This document shows positions 33,901-48,900 of a DNA stretch of 64,000 bases, in pieces (the first letter of the stretch is position 1; each line of letters opens with the position of its first letter). The stretch spans positions 11,247,501-11,311,500 of the forward strand of contig NC_092568.1 of assembly GCF_037975245.1 (NCBI RefSeq), in the 5' to 3' direction. The DNA comes from Apostichopus japonicus. Lineage: Eukaryota; Echinodermata; Holothuroidea; Aspidochirotida; Stichopodidae. The translations under genes were made by a program, and so were the position numbers. The notes under the pieces were generated by a model. It worked only from the letters and a program-made list of their open reading frames with translations. It had not been told where the DNA came from and did no database searches.

Positions 33901-36900
33901 TGCGGTAAATGGAGCAACTCTTACCCCTTGTCCTTATATTATAACTTTTACACAAAGTAATCCAATAATATAACATTTTTTAGCTCAATTTATTGCTTTA
34001 AATCTCTGCCGTAGATGGATATAATTATTACCTCTTGTCCTGAGTAATTTTGATATGCTTCTTCTTCGCTGTACACGACACCAGCGATGCTTCCTGATTG
34101 GTTTAAGTACGAAGGCAGAGGCTGCGACTGAGATCTGGGAGGGATTTAACGAACAGGATAATTAGTCTGTAAATCAGAAACAATGACGATTCCCTTCTGT
34201 ATTTGGCTCCACTGTTTGATAATGAACTTTGACCCGTAAATGCTTGAATTATGCAACGGTTTACTTGTATCACTTAAATGTGAAAAAATACTCAGGGATT
34301 TCACAACAATTTAAATATTCATTAGAAGAGAAAGAAGAATATAATGAGAGAGAAAATGATGCAAGAAAGGGGTAAAAAGACAACAGGAAAAATAAAATTA
34401 TTAATTTAAAAAAGAAGAAGAAAAGTGAAATGCAATTCCTTCCTTAGACTGGTCAACTTTCAATTACATGCTGATGAAAAAGTAGAAGAGTTTCAAACTT
34501 GGATCTTGTATGCCATTAATACCATTTAAAAAAAACTTTTAGCAAAGAACTAAACCATTAATTGTTGCTACTGAAGTGTAAACTCATTTGGAGGACGAAA
34601 ACGTTAGGTGTTTAAATTAGTTTGCTTAACTGTATTCTTGTTTTAAATGATATTGAGGAAAACTGGTGAAACAGCTGAAAATAAAAAAATCAAATGGCAG
34701 CAGCAATCATTTTTCTCCAAACAATTTTTGTTTGGGTAATTATGCTTTGTTTACCACTTTTGATGTTGTTAGTCAGTAATTAGTTAAAATCCTTCATTGG
34801 GATCACTCACATCATAAGAATTTTCTTTTTGTTTTGTGGAAATTGACACCAAAAAAGAGGCAACCGATACTAACAAACCAATATTACCTGTTACTGTATC
34901 CAGGAATGGGCTGGCTTTGGGCGGTGGTTCCTTGGGAGGGTCCTAAATGTTCCCTTGGCGGCCCATGGAAGAACGGTTCTTGGTAACGAGAGGCACCATT
35001 GGGACTTGGTGACCTCTCTAACATCACTTGAGCCCTGGGACCTTCTCTTTTCTCAGTAGCATGGGAAGGCTACAATAGGTAAGGAAATGTTGGAAATTCT
35101 TGGATGATATTGTGTTCATTTTAAAGAGTATCGGCACAACTACTTGAATTACTCGTAAAGAAGAGTTATTCGGGAAGACAAATAGGAGCATTCACAAAAT
35201 AAGATACATAATTAAAAAAAATAAAGATATTAAATGTAATTTTTAGGTTAACCAGTTATGACAGTAAATGAAGCTCATATCAAGAGGTGTTATTTCCGGC
35301 TCCTTCATTTTTTGTCATCATGCTCGGGGACTTTCCACATCGACTATTTAGTAGGGGCTAATCCACACAATGGGTCCGGAGACAAACCACTTCAAACTAC
35401 CTAATGGGATGGACTTTGGGCGGAAGAAAAACTTTACAAAAGTTGGTAGTTTGCAAAATATCACTACATATATAAGAGAATACTGAATTCATCTATCCCA
35501 TCTTCTAAAATGAAAGTTAGATACTTGTTTACAGCAAAAACTTTCCAACCTCTGTCTGACTGAATCGATCAACTTACCACGTAGCCAGAGATGTATCTAT
35601 CCCAGTCTTTTGGATAATCGTCAAAATTATCAGGATCCTCTAGCATCGCTTGGAGTCTGTCTTCGTCGTCTAAGATATCCTCGCCCTCGAAATACACGCT
35701 AGCATCCGGGGGAGGCAATTCCAGAAATTCGCCTTCGTCCTGGTGTGAAAGATAAAAAAGAATCGCAATTATCTTTATGAATCTGTCCATCAGATAATTA
35801 TCTACCTGGCAAACATTGCAACAATTAAGTTAAAAGGAAAGGAATACAGGGTGAGCAAAAAATACCAAAATTTAATTGAAAACAACAACCCCCCACCCTC
35901 TCATGTGTATCTTCACCACATGGTGTATATAAAAATTTAGGCCTTAAGGCCTTGTAAGATTACTGATTATTTAAACACTTGTTGGTCTTCTTTTACTGCT
36001 AAAATTATATTGATCATGTAGATTAAATCTGAAATATGCATACATGACCTGCAAATGAATTCACACTCATAGCTGTACCAGATAATAATATGTAATTAAA
36101 TATAATGGTAATAGTGTTCATTTACACAAATCCTTCATTCATACAGCAGTAGTTATTAAAAACTAATTACAACACAAACCTTGCTCTCTATGACAATTAG
36201 TGCTTGATACCAGAGAATCGCTGAAAACATCCGGCTTGAACAATTATTACAGCTGCTGTCTTTATGAGATTGAATACTATCATTATCATTAATCTTTGGA
36301 GGTGGAGGAGGAGGATGAGGAGGAGAAGGGGCAGGGGTGCAAGCTATTATAATAAACCCTCAGAATTATACAAGCAGGCTAGAAAAACAACCAAAGAATT
36401 GGAAAACAAATACTTGGCTGGAAAGATGAAGTGACCACAGGAATACAAACGTTGCACTCTGCTAAATAGGCAATTAAGTCTTTAATGGGGGGCCTATTAA
36501 CAATTTCTCTGTTAAAAGTGCTAGTCAGAAGGTACACAATGGTACATGACACACCACAGCATCCAACCCATGGTACATGAACAGCACAGTATCCAGCACA
36601 GGGTTCACAGCATTACCACAGCATCCAACCCATGGTACACAACACAAAACAGAATCCAGCACAGGATACACAACATTACCACAGCATCCAACCCATGGTA
36701 CACAACACAATACAGAATCCAGCACAGGGTACACAGCAAACCACAGCATCCAACCTATGGTACACAACACAATAAAGAAAAGTGAAAAATAGATCATTGT
36801 TTTACCTGGGGATCACCTAGATCTGTGTATCCACCGGGGTTGGGCATCTCCAGCAAACTTTTCAGCCTCTCTTCCACCGAGGTTGGTGGTTGCGGTGCAT

Positions 36901-39900
36901 TCATGGAGTTATTTACCTAAACAGAAAACAAAGGCAGAAGACGAGAATAAAAAAAATTATATTAAAAAAAAACCCTTCTTATTCTAAAGAATAACTCAAA
37001 TATTAAAATGATCCTGTGCTCTGCCAACTAAACTATCCACTCCTCCAGTGGAGCCCTTCTCTACAAAATTGCTTTACAGTTTAATTCTGCCACCTGGCAG
37101 TTCATTTCATTAAAAACTGCATTCTGTACACATCCTGCTTGAATGTCTTAGTTATTATTTTACATTAATAGTTCTCCAGGTCGGCAAAACCGTAAGGGTG
37201 TCAGTGGCATCTAGAGTGCCGGAAATCTGTCGGAAAGCATCCAAAAGGGTGAAAGCTTGGTACCGATGGGTCTTTTCTGGGCTGTTTCATATGTTGTAAA
37301 TGTTAGGAAAGTTACAAACCACTGGAAGGAGACATAAATAAACTGAATATATGTAACAAACTCACATGTAGCTGGCTTCCATTATCATCATCATTATCAT
37401 CAACGACATTATTGAGCAGCATTTTTGACATCTCGACATCCAACGATACGTTCCTGGACTGGTTCTGCCTCGTTTGAAATTCCCCGCTTTTGTGCTGTAA
37501 GACTCCTGCAGAATCCAGTTGAGTGGTGGACTGAAGAGAAAAGATCAAAAGTGTAACAGACAAAGGTATAGTTTTGACATTTCTTCCAAAAACCAGCGTA
37601 TCATATTACTCTTAAAAACCGTCCAATTTTGATATATACAAACAGTCCAACAAACTTGAGCGTTCATGCAATGCTAGGGAATATTTCTAAATCGTTTTCC
37701 TCTATTTGTGTGCATTTAATAGAACTATGTGAAATGTTTAAACTCCAAAAATGCAAAATGGATGAGCCTTTATTCTTTTCCACTGATTCCCTCGCTGCTT
37801 TGAAAGGTTGACTTTCATAATGGTCTGTGTGCTAGACCTTCAAATTCAGCCGCTTAGTTTGACGTGACGTAATGGGACGTGATGTGATGTTTAAAAGGTG
37901 ACCTTGATACTTCTCAAGACAGAAACTGGGTTTGAATTCATTCATCAAAGTTGTCAGTAAGATATCAAATTAACTTTTAAGGTTTGTTTTTGTGAGGGTG
38001 GGGAAAGGTGAGGGGGTATTCTGCAATTAATGCTTTTGATCATGTGATATTAGTAATCCGTCAATGTTGTTCAAGTCTAATAACCTCTTCCGAATAGATG
38101 GTACTAAAATACAAACTAGAACAACAAACATATTAACAGAACAAAGGCAAACATTTACCACAATGTCTCCTAGTCTCTCTGGTGTTGCGTCTAAAGTATC
38201 CTCTCCTCCAAACGCACCGCCTGGTAAAACAGTCTCCGGTTTCTCTGTAAAGGAGGCCGACCGAAGCTTCTTGAATTGTCCACTGTCGTAGGAGTTTGAG
38301 AGGTCTGGTAACATACCCTGGGAGGGGTTTGAAGCACCTGAAACCTTTTGGCAAAATGACAAAGAACAGTTGATGAAAAATCTCTGATCTGAAAGGCATC
38401 TTGCTGTAGAGAATTTGTCGATTAGGAAGGGCCAAGTTTAAAAGCTTGTTCGAGCTACAAAAACCTTTCCCTATGTATGCCAGTATGGCTATTTGACAAA
38501 TATGTACAATTACAAATGTTTTTTAACTATCTTGAGCAAGCCACACCAACTCATAGATGACAAAATAAGACTTCAAAATGTTAATATTTATGTGCTGTGT
38601 TTGCAAAGTACCTAAAAATCAAATACTGACATACTGCGCATCCATAGCGTATTACAGATTAGCTTTCAGTGTAAGCATACGTATAAATGCTGGATTTGCA
38701 CCAAATTGCACCAAATTTAGCTATATCAATGACCCGATAAAAACATGATGCATCATGGAAGAGTACTTGCAGCAACATTTGACTAAGTTAACCAATTGCT
38801 TCACACCTCAAGACAATATCAGCTTTGTTTTGAGATATATCCAAAAAACACAAACAAATATTGACATTTTTTTAAATCAGGTTTTCAATTTGGATTAATT
38901 TGTCCTCCGAAGCTAACATAGGCAGACAAGTTGGGGAAAATTTGTTGCTGCTGTCAATTGAATTCAAACGTTTATCATAAATTTGCTAATTCAAGAGGTG
39001 TTTGAAGTGGAAGACGGAAAGATTGTCTCAGTTTTGAGAAACGGCAATCTTTGAAATGTAAACTCTGGAGGAGAAGTACATAACATGAATTTTTTTAAAA
39101 GTCTCATTCACTTACAAAGCTGTGGATGCTGCCCTCTCTTCCTGGATTCTGGTAACTGTTGTTGTTGACGTAGTCCATGTCGCCATGCCTACCACTGTAT
39201 ATGGAGCCATTGATAAAATGGCTGTCACTGCTGGTGATAAGCTTCATGATAGAGTATAAAAAACAAGGAAAAGAGTCCACTTTATTTTGACAAGTTTTAA
39301 AGAGAGGCAATTAGGATAAATAATGATAAATATAAATATGCAAGACGTGGATTACTGAGGGGATTAAACTGTTTTGATAATTTTTCAATGACAATACATT
39401 AAGGGTACCTTATGTGAGCATCCAGTTGGCTTTTTATTTATTTATTTTTTTAAATTATTATTATTATTATTATTATTTTTTTATTCAAGATTTTTAGACA
39501 ATTCCGACAAAGCTGTAGCAGACAAAATGGAATATACTTTCTTTTCTCGATGGAGGTTTGGCCAGCTTCACTAAACCATGCTGATCTTATAATTGCTTTT
39601 CAACTACAAATCTAGTCATTTTTTAAAGTACAGTAGGGTTATGTTAAATCAAATTATTGTTTTTCCCTACAAAGGGGAGGAGAACTCCTCAACTTTCAGT
39701 AGACCCCTCTCTGAGAAAAGAGCAACTTGTCCTCATTTTATTTAGATAAAACATTGTAACCTAATAACAGATATATGCTTACATATGTACAGTTTGACAA
39801 ATATACTCTAACACACAGTAGCCATCTACAGTGTGGCTTTCATTGCTGTACCTTAGAATCAAACCTCTTGCGTAGTCTGGTAATGAGCAATAAACCGACT

Positions 39901-42900
39901 CGGAGGTTGCCATCAGCAATTTCTACAGAAGGAGAGAGAAAACGATACAGTAAATACTTGCATAAACAATTTACGGAATATACAGACGCTACTACAGTAC
40001 AGTATTCTGCGGGCCTCAAGTACTAGGGGGAGGTGGGGGTGGAGAAATACCCCAAAACTACCATCCTTGTCGTCTATGAAAATAGGAAAATTTATAACTC
40101 TCCCATCTCAACCCCCCTCTCCCAAAATTCAGGAGACTATAGAGAAAGTATGGAGAATCAATTAAAATCCTACTAAATCAAGATAGCCATATAATAACCA
40201 GAGGGAAACCCCTCCCAGCGGTTACTTGCCTTTAAATACATTGAATAGAGTATGCAGCACAAGAGTAGTTTGCAAGCTAACCTTGGTTGAAGTTCATAAT
40301 GCACTTACCTAAGCTGACCTTTGACCTCCTCCTAAATCAGCAAGGAGGTTCTACTATACATATTGGGAAGTCAAGTCAGCAGAAGTTTGACATCTTCACT
40401 GAGACCTGATGTTTAGATAGTGGGGTTTTGACAAACTGCAAACCTTAAATGAGCTTTTACCTATACCAAATTGTGGTACAATTTTACTTTATCATTTGGG
40501 TAATCTACCATGCATATATAATCTCTTTTGAAGGAAATGTTCTCAAGATAAAGTATATACTTTTGATATTTTGTCATGTGGACCTCTGCTGACCCCAAAT
40601 GACCTTTGACCTCCACCCAAACTGATAGGGTTGTTGTGCTCACTGTAAGAAAGACACATGCCTAATATGAGCTTTATGATGTAACCCATCTTGGGATATT
40701 ATTGTGTTTACAAGGTTTGTGTTTATAAGGCTTCACAGAGTGTAATGACTCCAAATGACCTTTGACCCACCAATAAGATTCTTGTATTCATTATAGGAAA
40801 GCCACATGCAAAATATGAGAGCCAATAAAGTTTCCTATCTGGAGATATCTTGCTTACAAGGATTTCAAGTTCTGACCCTGTTGACCTTACATGAATTGTG
40901 ACCTACACCCCAATCGTGCAGAACTTTACACTTGTACTTGTACATAAGGCTATCCTACCATGCATATGAGCTCCTTTGATTTTCAGGTAATGTAGATACA
41001 GCCTTTCTTGAGATTTTCACATTTTGCCCTCTGCTGACTCCAAATGACCTTTGACCTTCACCCAAAATAATAGAGTTCTTGTACTAATTATGAGGAAGCC
41101 AAGTGCCAAATATGACAACTGCAGAGGTTACTGTACCTAGCTTGAGATATCGTGTTTACAAGCTAGGGCAAGCACGCAAAGTTGACTGCATACAGTAGGT
41201 TACCTGCCTGCATACGGCAAGTAACCGAAAAGCCACCCTTGCAATAATTGTTTACATTACCTTTTGTGCTTCACTCAGGCTGCAGAATTACACAAAGGAT
41301 TTTTCTCCACGTTTACAAACACAGGTAGAAATATATATTCGCAGCCCATTCAGATTTCAATTTAGAAAAAACTTGAATGAAACATTGCCGTGAGATTAGT
41401 ACATGAAATCAGGAGACTTTAACTGTTCCCTGTAATAAATTGTTATTTTAGATTTTAAATGATGCTTTCGCTGTTTGTTTATATGCTCCGTGAAGTTTGT
41501 GAACAATCTCCGCACATGAGAACTTCCCATACATAATGCACAGTTAATTCGCATTGAGATTGGTCATTGATAAAACTCTAACTAGGCAACAGCTAAGTTT
41601 CGTAAACGGCGCTCGGTCATTTATGGAATTTATATAAAACCAAATTGTGGGTAGTGAATTGGAAAGTGACATACAGCGGTATTCCTGCGGGAAAAAGGTG
41701 GGGGGGGGGCCTTACATTAATTAAATACTTGCTCAAATTTGTAACTCGGTTAATTCTCTTTCAAACCACTACATGTATACCATGTGAATGTCTATAAACA
41801 TTAAATACTCGTCTGTTTAGAACTGCACATCATACGGCACACCATAGGGCCATTTTAAGGTACCTGACCTCAAAGCTAACTGACTTACGTTGGGAGTCGA
41901 TGTCTTGAATTTCAATTCTCCTGCCATGAAGGAATCGCAGGCACAGGTGAATATTCTCGACCCTCTGTGCTCGGATGATGGGCCTTGTCTGAATCCCACC
42001 GACTTTTTCCTTAACTGTGCAATAAAAGGTGAAAACATTACTCCCAACTCTTTCATTGTTGGCTCTTTTAGGTAAAGCAATTTACAATGGAAAAAAGAAA
42101 ATATCAGTAAAAATCAGCAATTTTGCCATATTCATTGGTGGCTCATTTAAAGCATACAACTACTGTAGTAGCCTATACAGTACTTGCATATATATTGGTT
42201 TACCATTTTCCAATTTGCCACAGTACTACTAACACCCTGCAGGAGGGTAAGGGGGTTGAGTGGGGTCGGGACCATGACTCCATAATAATATTCACAGCAA
42301 TGAGTTACTGACAAGGGGGGGGGGGAATGGTGACACCATAGGTGCCAATTTCACCACCACTGAGCATTAAATTGACTCACACGGCAGTGGGGGGAGTAGT
42401 ACAGTACAGTATTTCTTAGCACAACCTTGCATTAACACCTAAGTATAAACCTCAATTATAGTCAAAATATGCCTATGTAGAAGTCACCATTTGATATCTA
42501 AACTTTTTCTGGAGGGGGGGGGGGGGTAACCTTGGCTCCCAACAAGGGAGCCACTACCAACCCTCATTCAAAACTGCTTTATCTACAGGTCTACAGAGTA
42601 CAGACCTTCCAAAAAGGTTCCTACCAAAGTCAACAGGAGGGGAAATGTTGTAATTTAACATGTGAATTACTGCCATTCATTCAGTTTATATGCATCCACT
42701 GAGTTTTAAGTTGAAACAGCTGGATACAACAGAGTATGGAGGCTACCTAACTTCACATTAATCCTCAGGGAATTCTTAGCCTTTTTATCTCCTTTTGAAA
42801 ATATGAAAGGTATATAATTGAATAATGAACTAAAGCTATGGAATGCCAATAGGGTCAAAGCACCAAACAATATTGAAAGTCTTCAGTATGGTTTGTGTTG

Positions 42901-45900
42901 CTATTAGCAACTCCAATAAGTGTCCCAACTGTGCAGTTAGTTTGAACTCAGTCTGTTCTAGGAATTGAAAAACTGATCTCCACTGCCACTCAGAATTTTA
43001 CCAGAACTCTAAACAAATATTATTCTAAGGATATTCCATACAATAGGACTACGTTTAATAACAATTTTTTAGAGACATTTTTATATGTACTTGGATCTTT
43101 TTCCCCCCCTGCAAAATGGAAACTACAGTACTTAGACAATTTGTTGCATTGTGTAGTTGAGGTATATACAGTTAAAGTATGTACATGGTGCCTTAAATTA
43201 GAAAACCTTTCCAGGAAAACCAATTTTAATCAATCTAATCTGTCTTGAAATATCAATCAAGTGGGGAAGAGGATGAAGGGAGATGTTGAGGGGGGCAGAG
43301 GCCTGGGGTTGATTTATAATTACTAACTGCGTAAAGCTACAATGTTCAAAAATTCAGTTTTTGTTTACATCTTGGATTTTGATTGATCAAGCTTTGACAC
43401 GCCTCCAGGGTTATTCCATTATAAAATGAGCAACGATCTAGGAAATGATTTCAAATGATATTCTGCATGCTTTTGGAGCTGATAGTTTTGACAACATGAA
43501 TACGTACAATATTGTGTGTATCATTTATACAGTAAGGGACAGAGAAGTACCGAGCTGTAAAAACACCAGTTGCACATTAACATTTAACATTTGCACATTG
43601 CTGCACATTAACAAAAATGTTAACTATTCAAAACAAAGTCATTGTCTTGACTTCATTGGCATGGAAGTTTAAATGTTGTGGATTTATGTAAGTGTTCTGC
43701 AATGACTAGAAATACACACACAGACACATACTGTACTCACATACATACACCCAAACACAAACTGTACTCACACGCAAACACGCATACAGAGATGCACAAA
43801 ATTAATGATTCAACTCTGCTCTACGGGTAAACCTCAAAAACTTTCCAAACTAAATGTGATCCATTGCCTTTGGAAACTGAATGTTATTCTTGATGGACAT
43901 TTAGGAGCGCATAAAGATTTATGTGAAGGAAATTTATTGGAGAACTTGATAGCTTAACAAATGATATCTTGCAATATAAAAGTCACTGCGATTTAATACT
44001 AATGCTTTTGATGTAACTGCACTTTTCTAGAATATTTGAGGTCAAGACTATTTAAACTGTTTATCAAGTCAAGGTATCCTTGCACTTCCCAATTTCCTGT
44101 ATTAACTACACAATTCTTTTCTTCACACAGTTCACAAGGTTTCAACAATTTATTGCAAAGTTCTTCTACTCTGCAGCGACGCAAATGAAGGATAAAAGCT
44201 CTCTCTCCTTGATTTTAATTGCCATTTCGAGAGTAATTGTTCATTGCTTCCAGGAGTTCCTTTGAAAGAAATCATCCCCAAAGCTAAAATTACTAACATG
44301 GTCGAATGAAAAGAGGGGTTTAAAGACACGCTAACAATAGTATCTAACAAACACCATCCTCAGAGCTTCTTATCTAGACTATTGATCCCGGCTTGCTTCT
44401 GACGGATCTATTGTCCAAACAAGCCGGGGATAAATCGATCGTTTGAAAGCTCTACTAATGGGTGATGAGTCCCGTAAGTATTTCCATAGATTCAACATCT
44501 TCTCCTCCCTTGACTGAGTATCTATTCTACAGGCCGGCCACTAGTAATAATGATGTTTACGTCCACGGGCGCCCTTCAGACACTTGACGGAGAAGATGAG
44601 GGTTTGCATTGAAATGGAAACTGTGTCGGTCATTTGACGATGAGTGACCGCAAACAGCTCCCAAGTAGTACATTCATAACGACTGACTTGACCACATCTT
44701 TATGTTGTGGGTCCGGTTTTTGATCGGACAAATATCTCCCTTTTTTTTTTCTTCTTTTCTTTTGATTTTTGTTCTATTTTGGATGAAACATGGATTCACA
44801 CTTCACTACAATCATTATCTGGTGAAGAGTGTCTAGGTGGAGCAGGGAGGCAGAACTGAAATGAAGTTACGTTTGCCAAGACCTCACGGTCAATTTTCAT
44901 AAGTTGTCTGCTCCAAATCAATTCAATTTTACAATAACAGTATTGCCATATTAGTATTCATCGATCAGTATTGCCCTCCCGAATGTGTTAGAAAGTCAAT
45001 TTTACAATGAGCACTCATTCTCAAACCTCAAATTTAATCATACTGATCTTTTTTGCTTTAGCAATTTATATTAAACTCCTCACATATACAAACACATATA
45101 TAGAAATAACAGTAAAACTGTTTTAACAACTATATGCTGCATTTAGAGAAAGGCTGGATTTCGAGTGAGATACAATAATTAAATTAAGTAAATGATTGGA
45201 GGTAAAATAGCCAATGTTGTTTTTTGCAGAGCTTTCAAGCAAAACTAGCTCTTCTTTTAGTGCATGATCACCGAAAGTGACAAGGAGCAGCAGGAATTGA
45301 AACTATTTTATAGAGAAGAGTGTTGGCATGGCAGTGAAGTCAAAGCGACTTACTGATTTCTGCTGGATTTAGCAGATGTACAGTATATACACACTGGCTG
45401 TTTGCCAAAAGAACAAGCTTGATTTACACCACATCACAGTTGCACTAAGCATGGGGTTCTATGTTTTATACAGGTATCAATATTTTTAAAGGTCAACACA
45501 ATGGATAAGAATATAAAAACTAATAAATAGCATCAACGCACAGGAGAATAGAGTGTATAGAGAGTTAAACCTATACAGATTTGCCTAGGTACAGTAGGTA
45601 CATTCTTTTTGTAAACAAAATTCTTACCAATGTTCCTTAGATAGACCAATACTATCAAAAGTTAGGAAGATTTCTAGAGAAAGCATAACGGAATCAAAGC
45701 CCCAATTTTTAACGAGATAATAACTTCATTGAAAAAACCCTCAAATTTAATGATATATTTAAGCTTTGATTTCTGCCAAAAACTCATTCAGAGTCAATGA
45801 GATGCAACAACCGATCATGATTGCAAATGATTGATACTACTGTAAATCAATAGTTATCAATTGACTGCAATGGTATCAAGAATTCAAGCATTCACTTCTA

Positions 45901-48900
45901 AGAAGTTTTGATGCATACATGTGCCAGAATTCAGTAAAGATCTTACTTAAACTCAATCTGAATTCAGGGAGGGGGCCATCAAAAGTCTTTGTCCAGGAGT
46001 TGAACTGTTAAATTGCCTTTTCCAGGAAACTAAAAATCCACATGAAATGGTCGACACAACTGAGGTATTATTACAAATCATGATGCCTGAACAGTCTCTT
46101 TCAGTAAAAATTTCAACTGTCAAAGTAGACTACTGTACATATGTAATCAAAGGACTGAATTAAGCAAACAGGTACAGTACTGTACATGCACAGTATGTAA
46201 CCATTGATTGATTGTAATCATATTGATTAGCCGTTCACGGAAAGCTCTTTTCATTACGAAAGAAATGACAATCAAGCTAGCACCAGGCATAACAGAGGAC
46301 CTTCGACTGATTCCCGAGGGGATCAGTGAACTGGAAAGAGGAAGGATGGGGTGTCAAGACGGACGAAAGAAAATCGTTTCGATGGTGACATGGGGGGGGG
46401 GGGATTTCTAAAGGACTAAGAGGTGAAGGTTTTGCACTGTCTAAGAAGAAAGAAAGGCTTCTTGACAATCAAATTTTCTATCTAAAGCCAGCTATAAAAT
46501 GGCCTCTGGTTCTTCCAATAAACATTGCCTTATGAATGGCAAGCAGTTCAATTGCCTAAAGTAAACTGTAAATATTACCTAAGTATATACGGTTAAAAAG
46601 TCATTTGAAAAGTGTTTCACTTGGACTATGAACATAATGTAAAGTATTGTACAGTTGGTTTTAAAAATACGGCTGTCAAAAATTAGATGTGGGGATTAAA
46701 TAACTATTGATTAAATCTTTACTTTTATTTTATTTTCATAACAATTAGACAACAGGGAACCTCTATATTAGGATCTTCAAATGATGATTGAGTTGAGTGA
46801 GGTCATGATCATAGTCCAGAAGATACATGTACGTAAGAAGAGAGTATAAAGAAAGACCTACAGTAGGTTATCATAAACTTTAATGTAAATTTTCACAATA
46901 GATTTAAATACTTTACTTACATAAAACTTCCAATAAGTTCACTAATGTTATCCCATCTGACAGACTTTTCTTCAGATCTGCGATGAGACGATGTTTCTGC
47001 CTCTTTAGAATATTGTTTGCCCATTCTGTGAATTCCTTGAAGAGGTGTAAAAAACAAAGGAGAAAGTAAATCAGCAAAATACGAAATATTATGCAGTGCG
47101 TGCGTATCATTCAAAACTCTAGGGAGCTTGCGACGTACGGTAATTGAATACAAAGATTTGAGTGTTATCAACCAATCGAATGAATGCTTAATTTGTGGAT
47201 GTAAAACCTGTCATTTCTAATAGAGATTTATGGAACAAACACTTTATTAAATAAATTTGAAGCTAATTGAATTGATTGGGCAGCAACGCTATTAATTTTG
47301 GGTAATTTACTTGCATGAGTGTGCATGAACCCATCAATATGCAATGAACTTCATGTGAGCATTCTGTTCTGCAGGGGAGCATTGGAGAAGTTGTACAGTA
47401 ACATAACTAAATGGAATATCAAAGGTAAAAGTTTTGGTGAAATTGTTTTCAACAAGGCTGAAAATGTATGTACCGTACATGATTCAGTGATACTTTTCAA
47501 TGTCATGAACATAAGAAATAAATCAATCTTGCAATTGATGGCAACTTGGCGTTGGACTGGTGACATTAAAAGCCCAGATAAATTTATTGATCACAGTTTG
47601 GGGTGCGGAGTAAACAGGCATTGACACTGCATGGAATAGAATAAACAGACCAAGTACAGTATAATATCAACAGGTATTAAGCTAGGGCAGTACATTAGCA
47701 TGGTAACCTCAGATAAGTAGCTTGGACTGACCAAAAAATGCAGGAAACATGGTTTATTTTGGTTGCAAGAAGCTCAGTTATTTCTGAGGCAGTGGAGTGT
47801 GGTGGGGATGGGAGGGGGCAGTGGGGGTGTTGGTGGTGTGGAAGTATTGTATTATGAAAGAATCTTACAATGACGTATAAATGGATAAATAGGCAAATTG
47901 TCTAAGTTCCACTCTGGAGTATTTATGTATACAGCATTTCAAGCCCTGCAAATTTTTTTAACATGGCTGTTATGCACTGCACATGCTACTGATTACATCT
48001 GGAATATGTTTAATGATCCAAAGTTTTGGGACAGAAGAATGACTTTTTCCCGCCTATTTATCCTGTTGAACTGGGGTTCCTCAGTTTCATACTGTAATTG
48101 TAACTAAAGGGTAGTAGCTGGGATGATAAAGTTGCAAAATAACAAAATAACTGCTACTGTACATCACCACGGCACCCTCTGAACAAATAAACCTGACGAA
48201 CAGTTGAGATTCTGTACTCCTTTGAACAACAGTATTGTAAGTGTATGCTCGTAAACAACACAAACTACGACTAAAACAAACTGGCATCTTTTGAATCAAT
48301 TTCCGAAAAGCTGCAACAGCTCTAGCGGGGAGAGATGCCGATACACATAACTGTAGTCCAAGGGGGTAAAAGCTGGCAGTCAAAAGGAGAAGAAGAAGAA
48401 GATCATATTTAAAGAGAGGATTGTGGCTGAGTTATCAATCCCTGAACAAATAACCTCAACACAATAAGCGTTTGGGTCTGGTGACGAACAGCATATCATT
48501 TGTCGCATACCGCTGCAATGACTAAAAGCTATAAGAAACTAAAGACAAAAAAATGTTCTCCCCTTGTTTTCCCCTCTGGAATGTTCGATGGAATACAAAC
48601 TTGAAGAATGTTCTTCAATAATGTTGGATAAAATCTTTACTTGTCGAATTTTGACGATCGTAATCAGTCAGAAACGATTAGATTCATGTACTGTATGAAG
48701 GAAACAAATCCTTTGTTCAAACAACGTTCAACCACATGTGGTAAAAAGTGCCGGCCCGTACAGTAAATCTGTTGATTGTTGTGAATGCAGTTTTCAAATT
48801 ATATATACTACTATTGTATGGAGAAAGCACAATGTACAGAGAAGGTAACCATAAACACATAATAAACTGTGTATTCACATCAATTAGATGGACATCACAG

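Noticed and set aside
36546-36792. Repetitive His/Thr/Ser frames near 36.6 kb
   Set aside because: These come from the 63-bp tandem repeat in an intron.
43700-43800. CA-rich stretch with ACTGTACTCACA repeated
   Set aside because: Too short and irregular to call more than low-complexity sequence.
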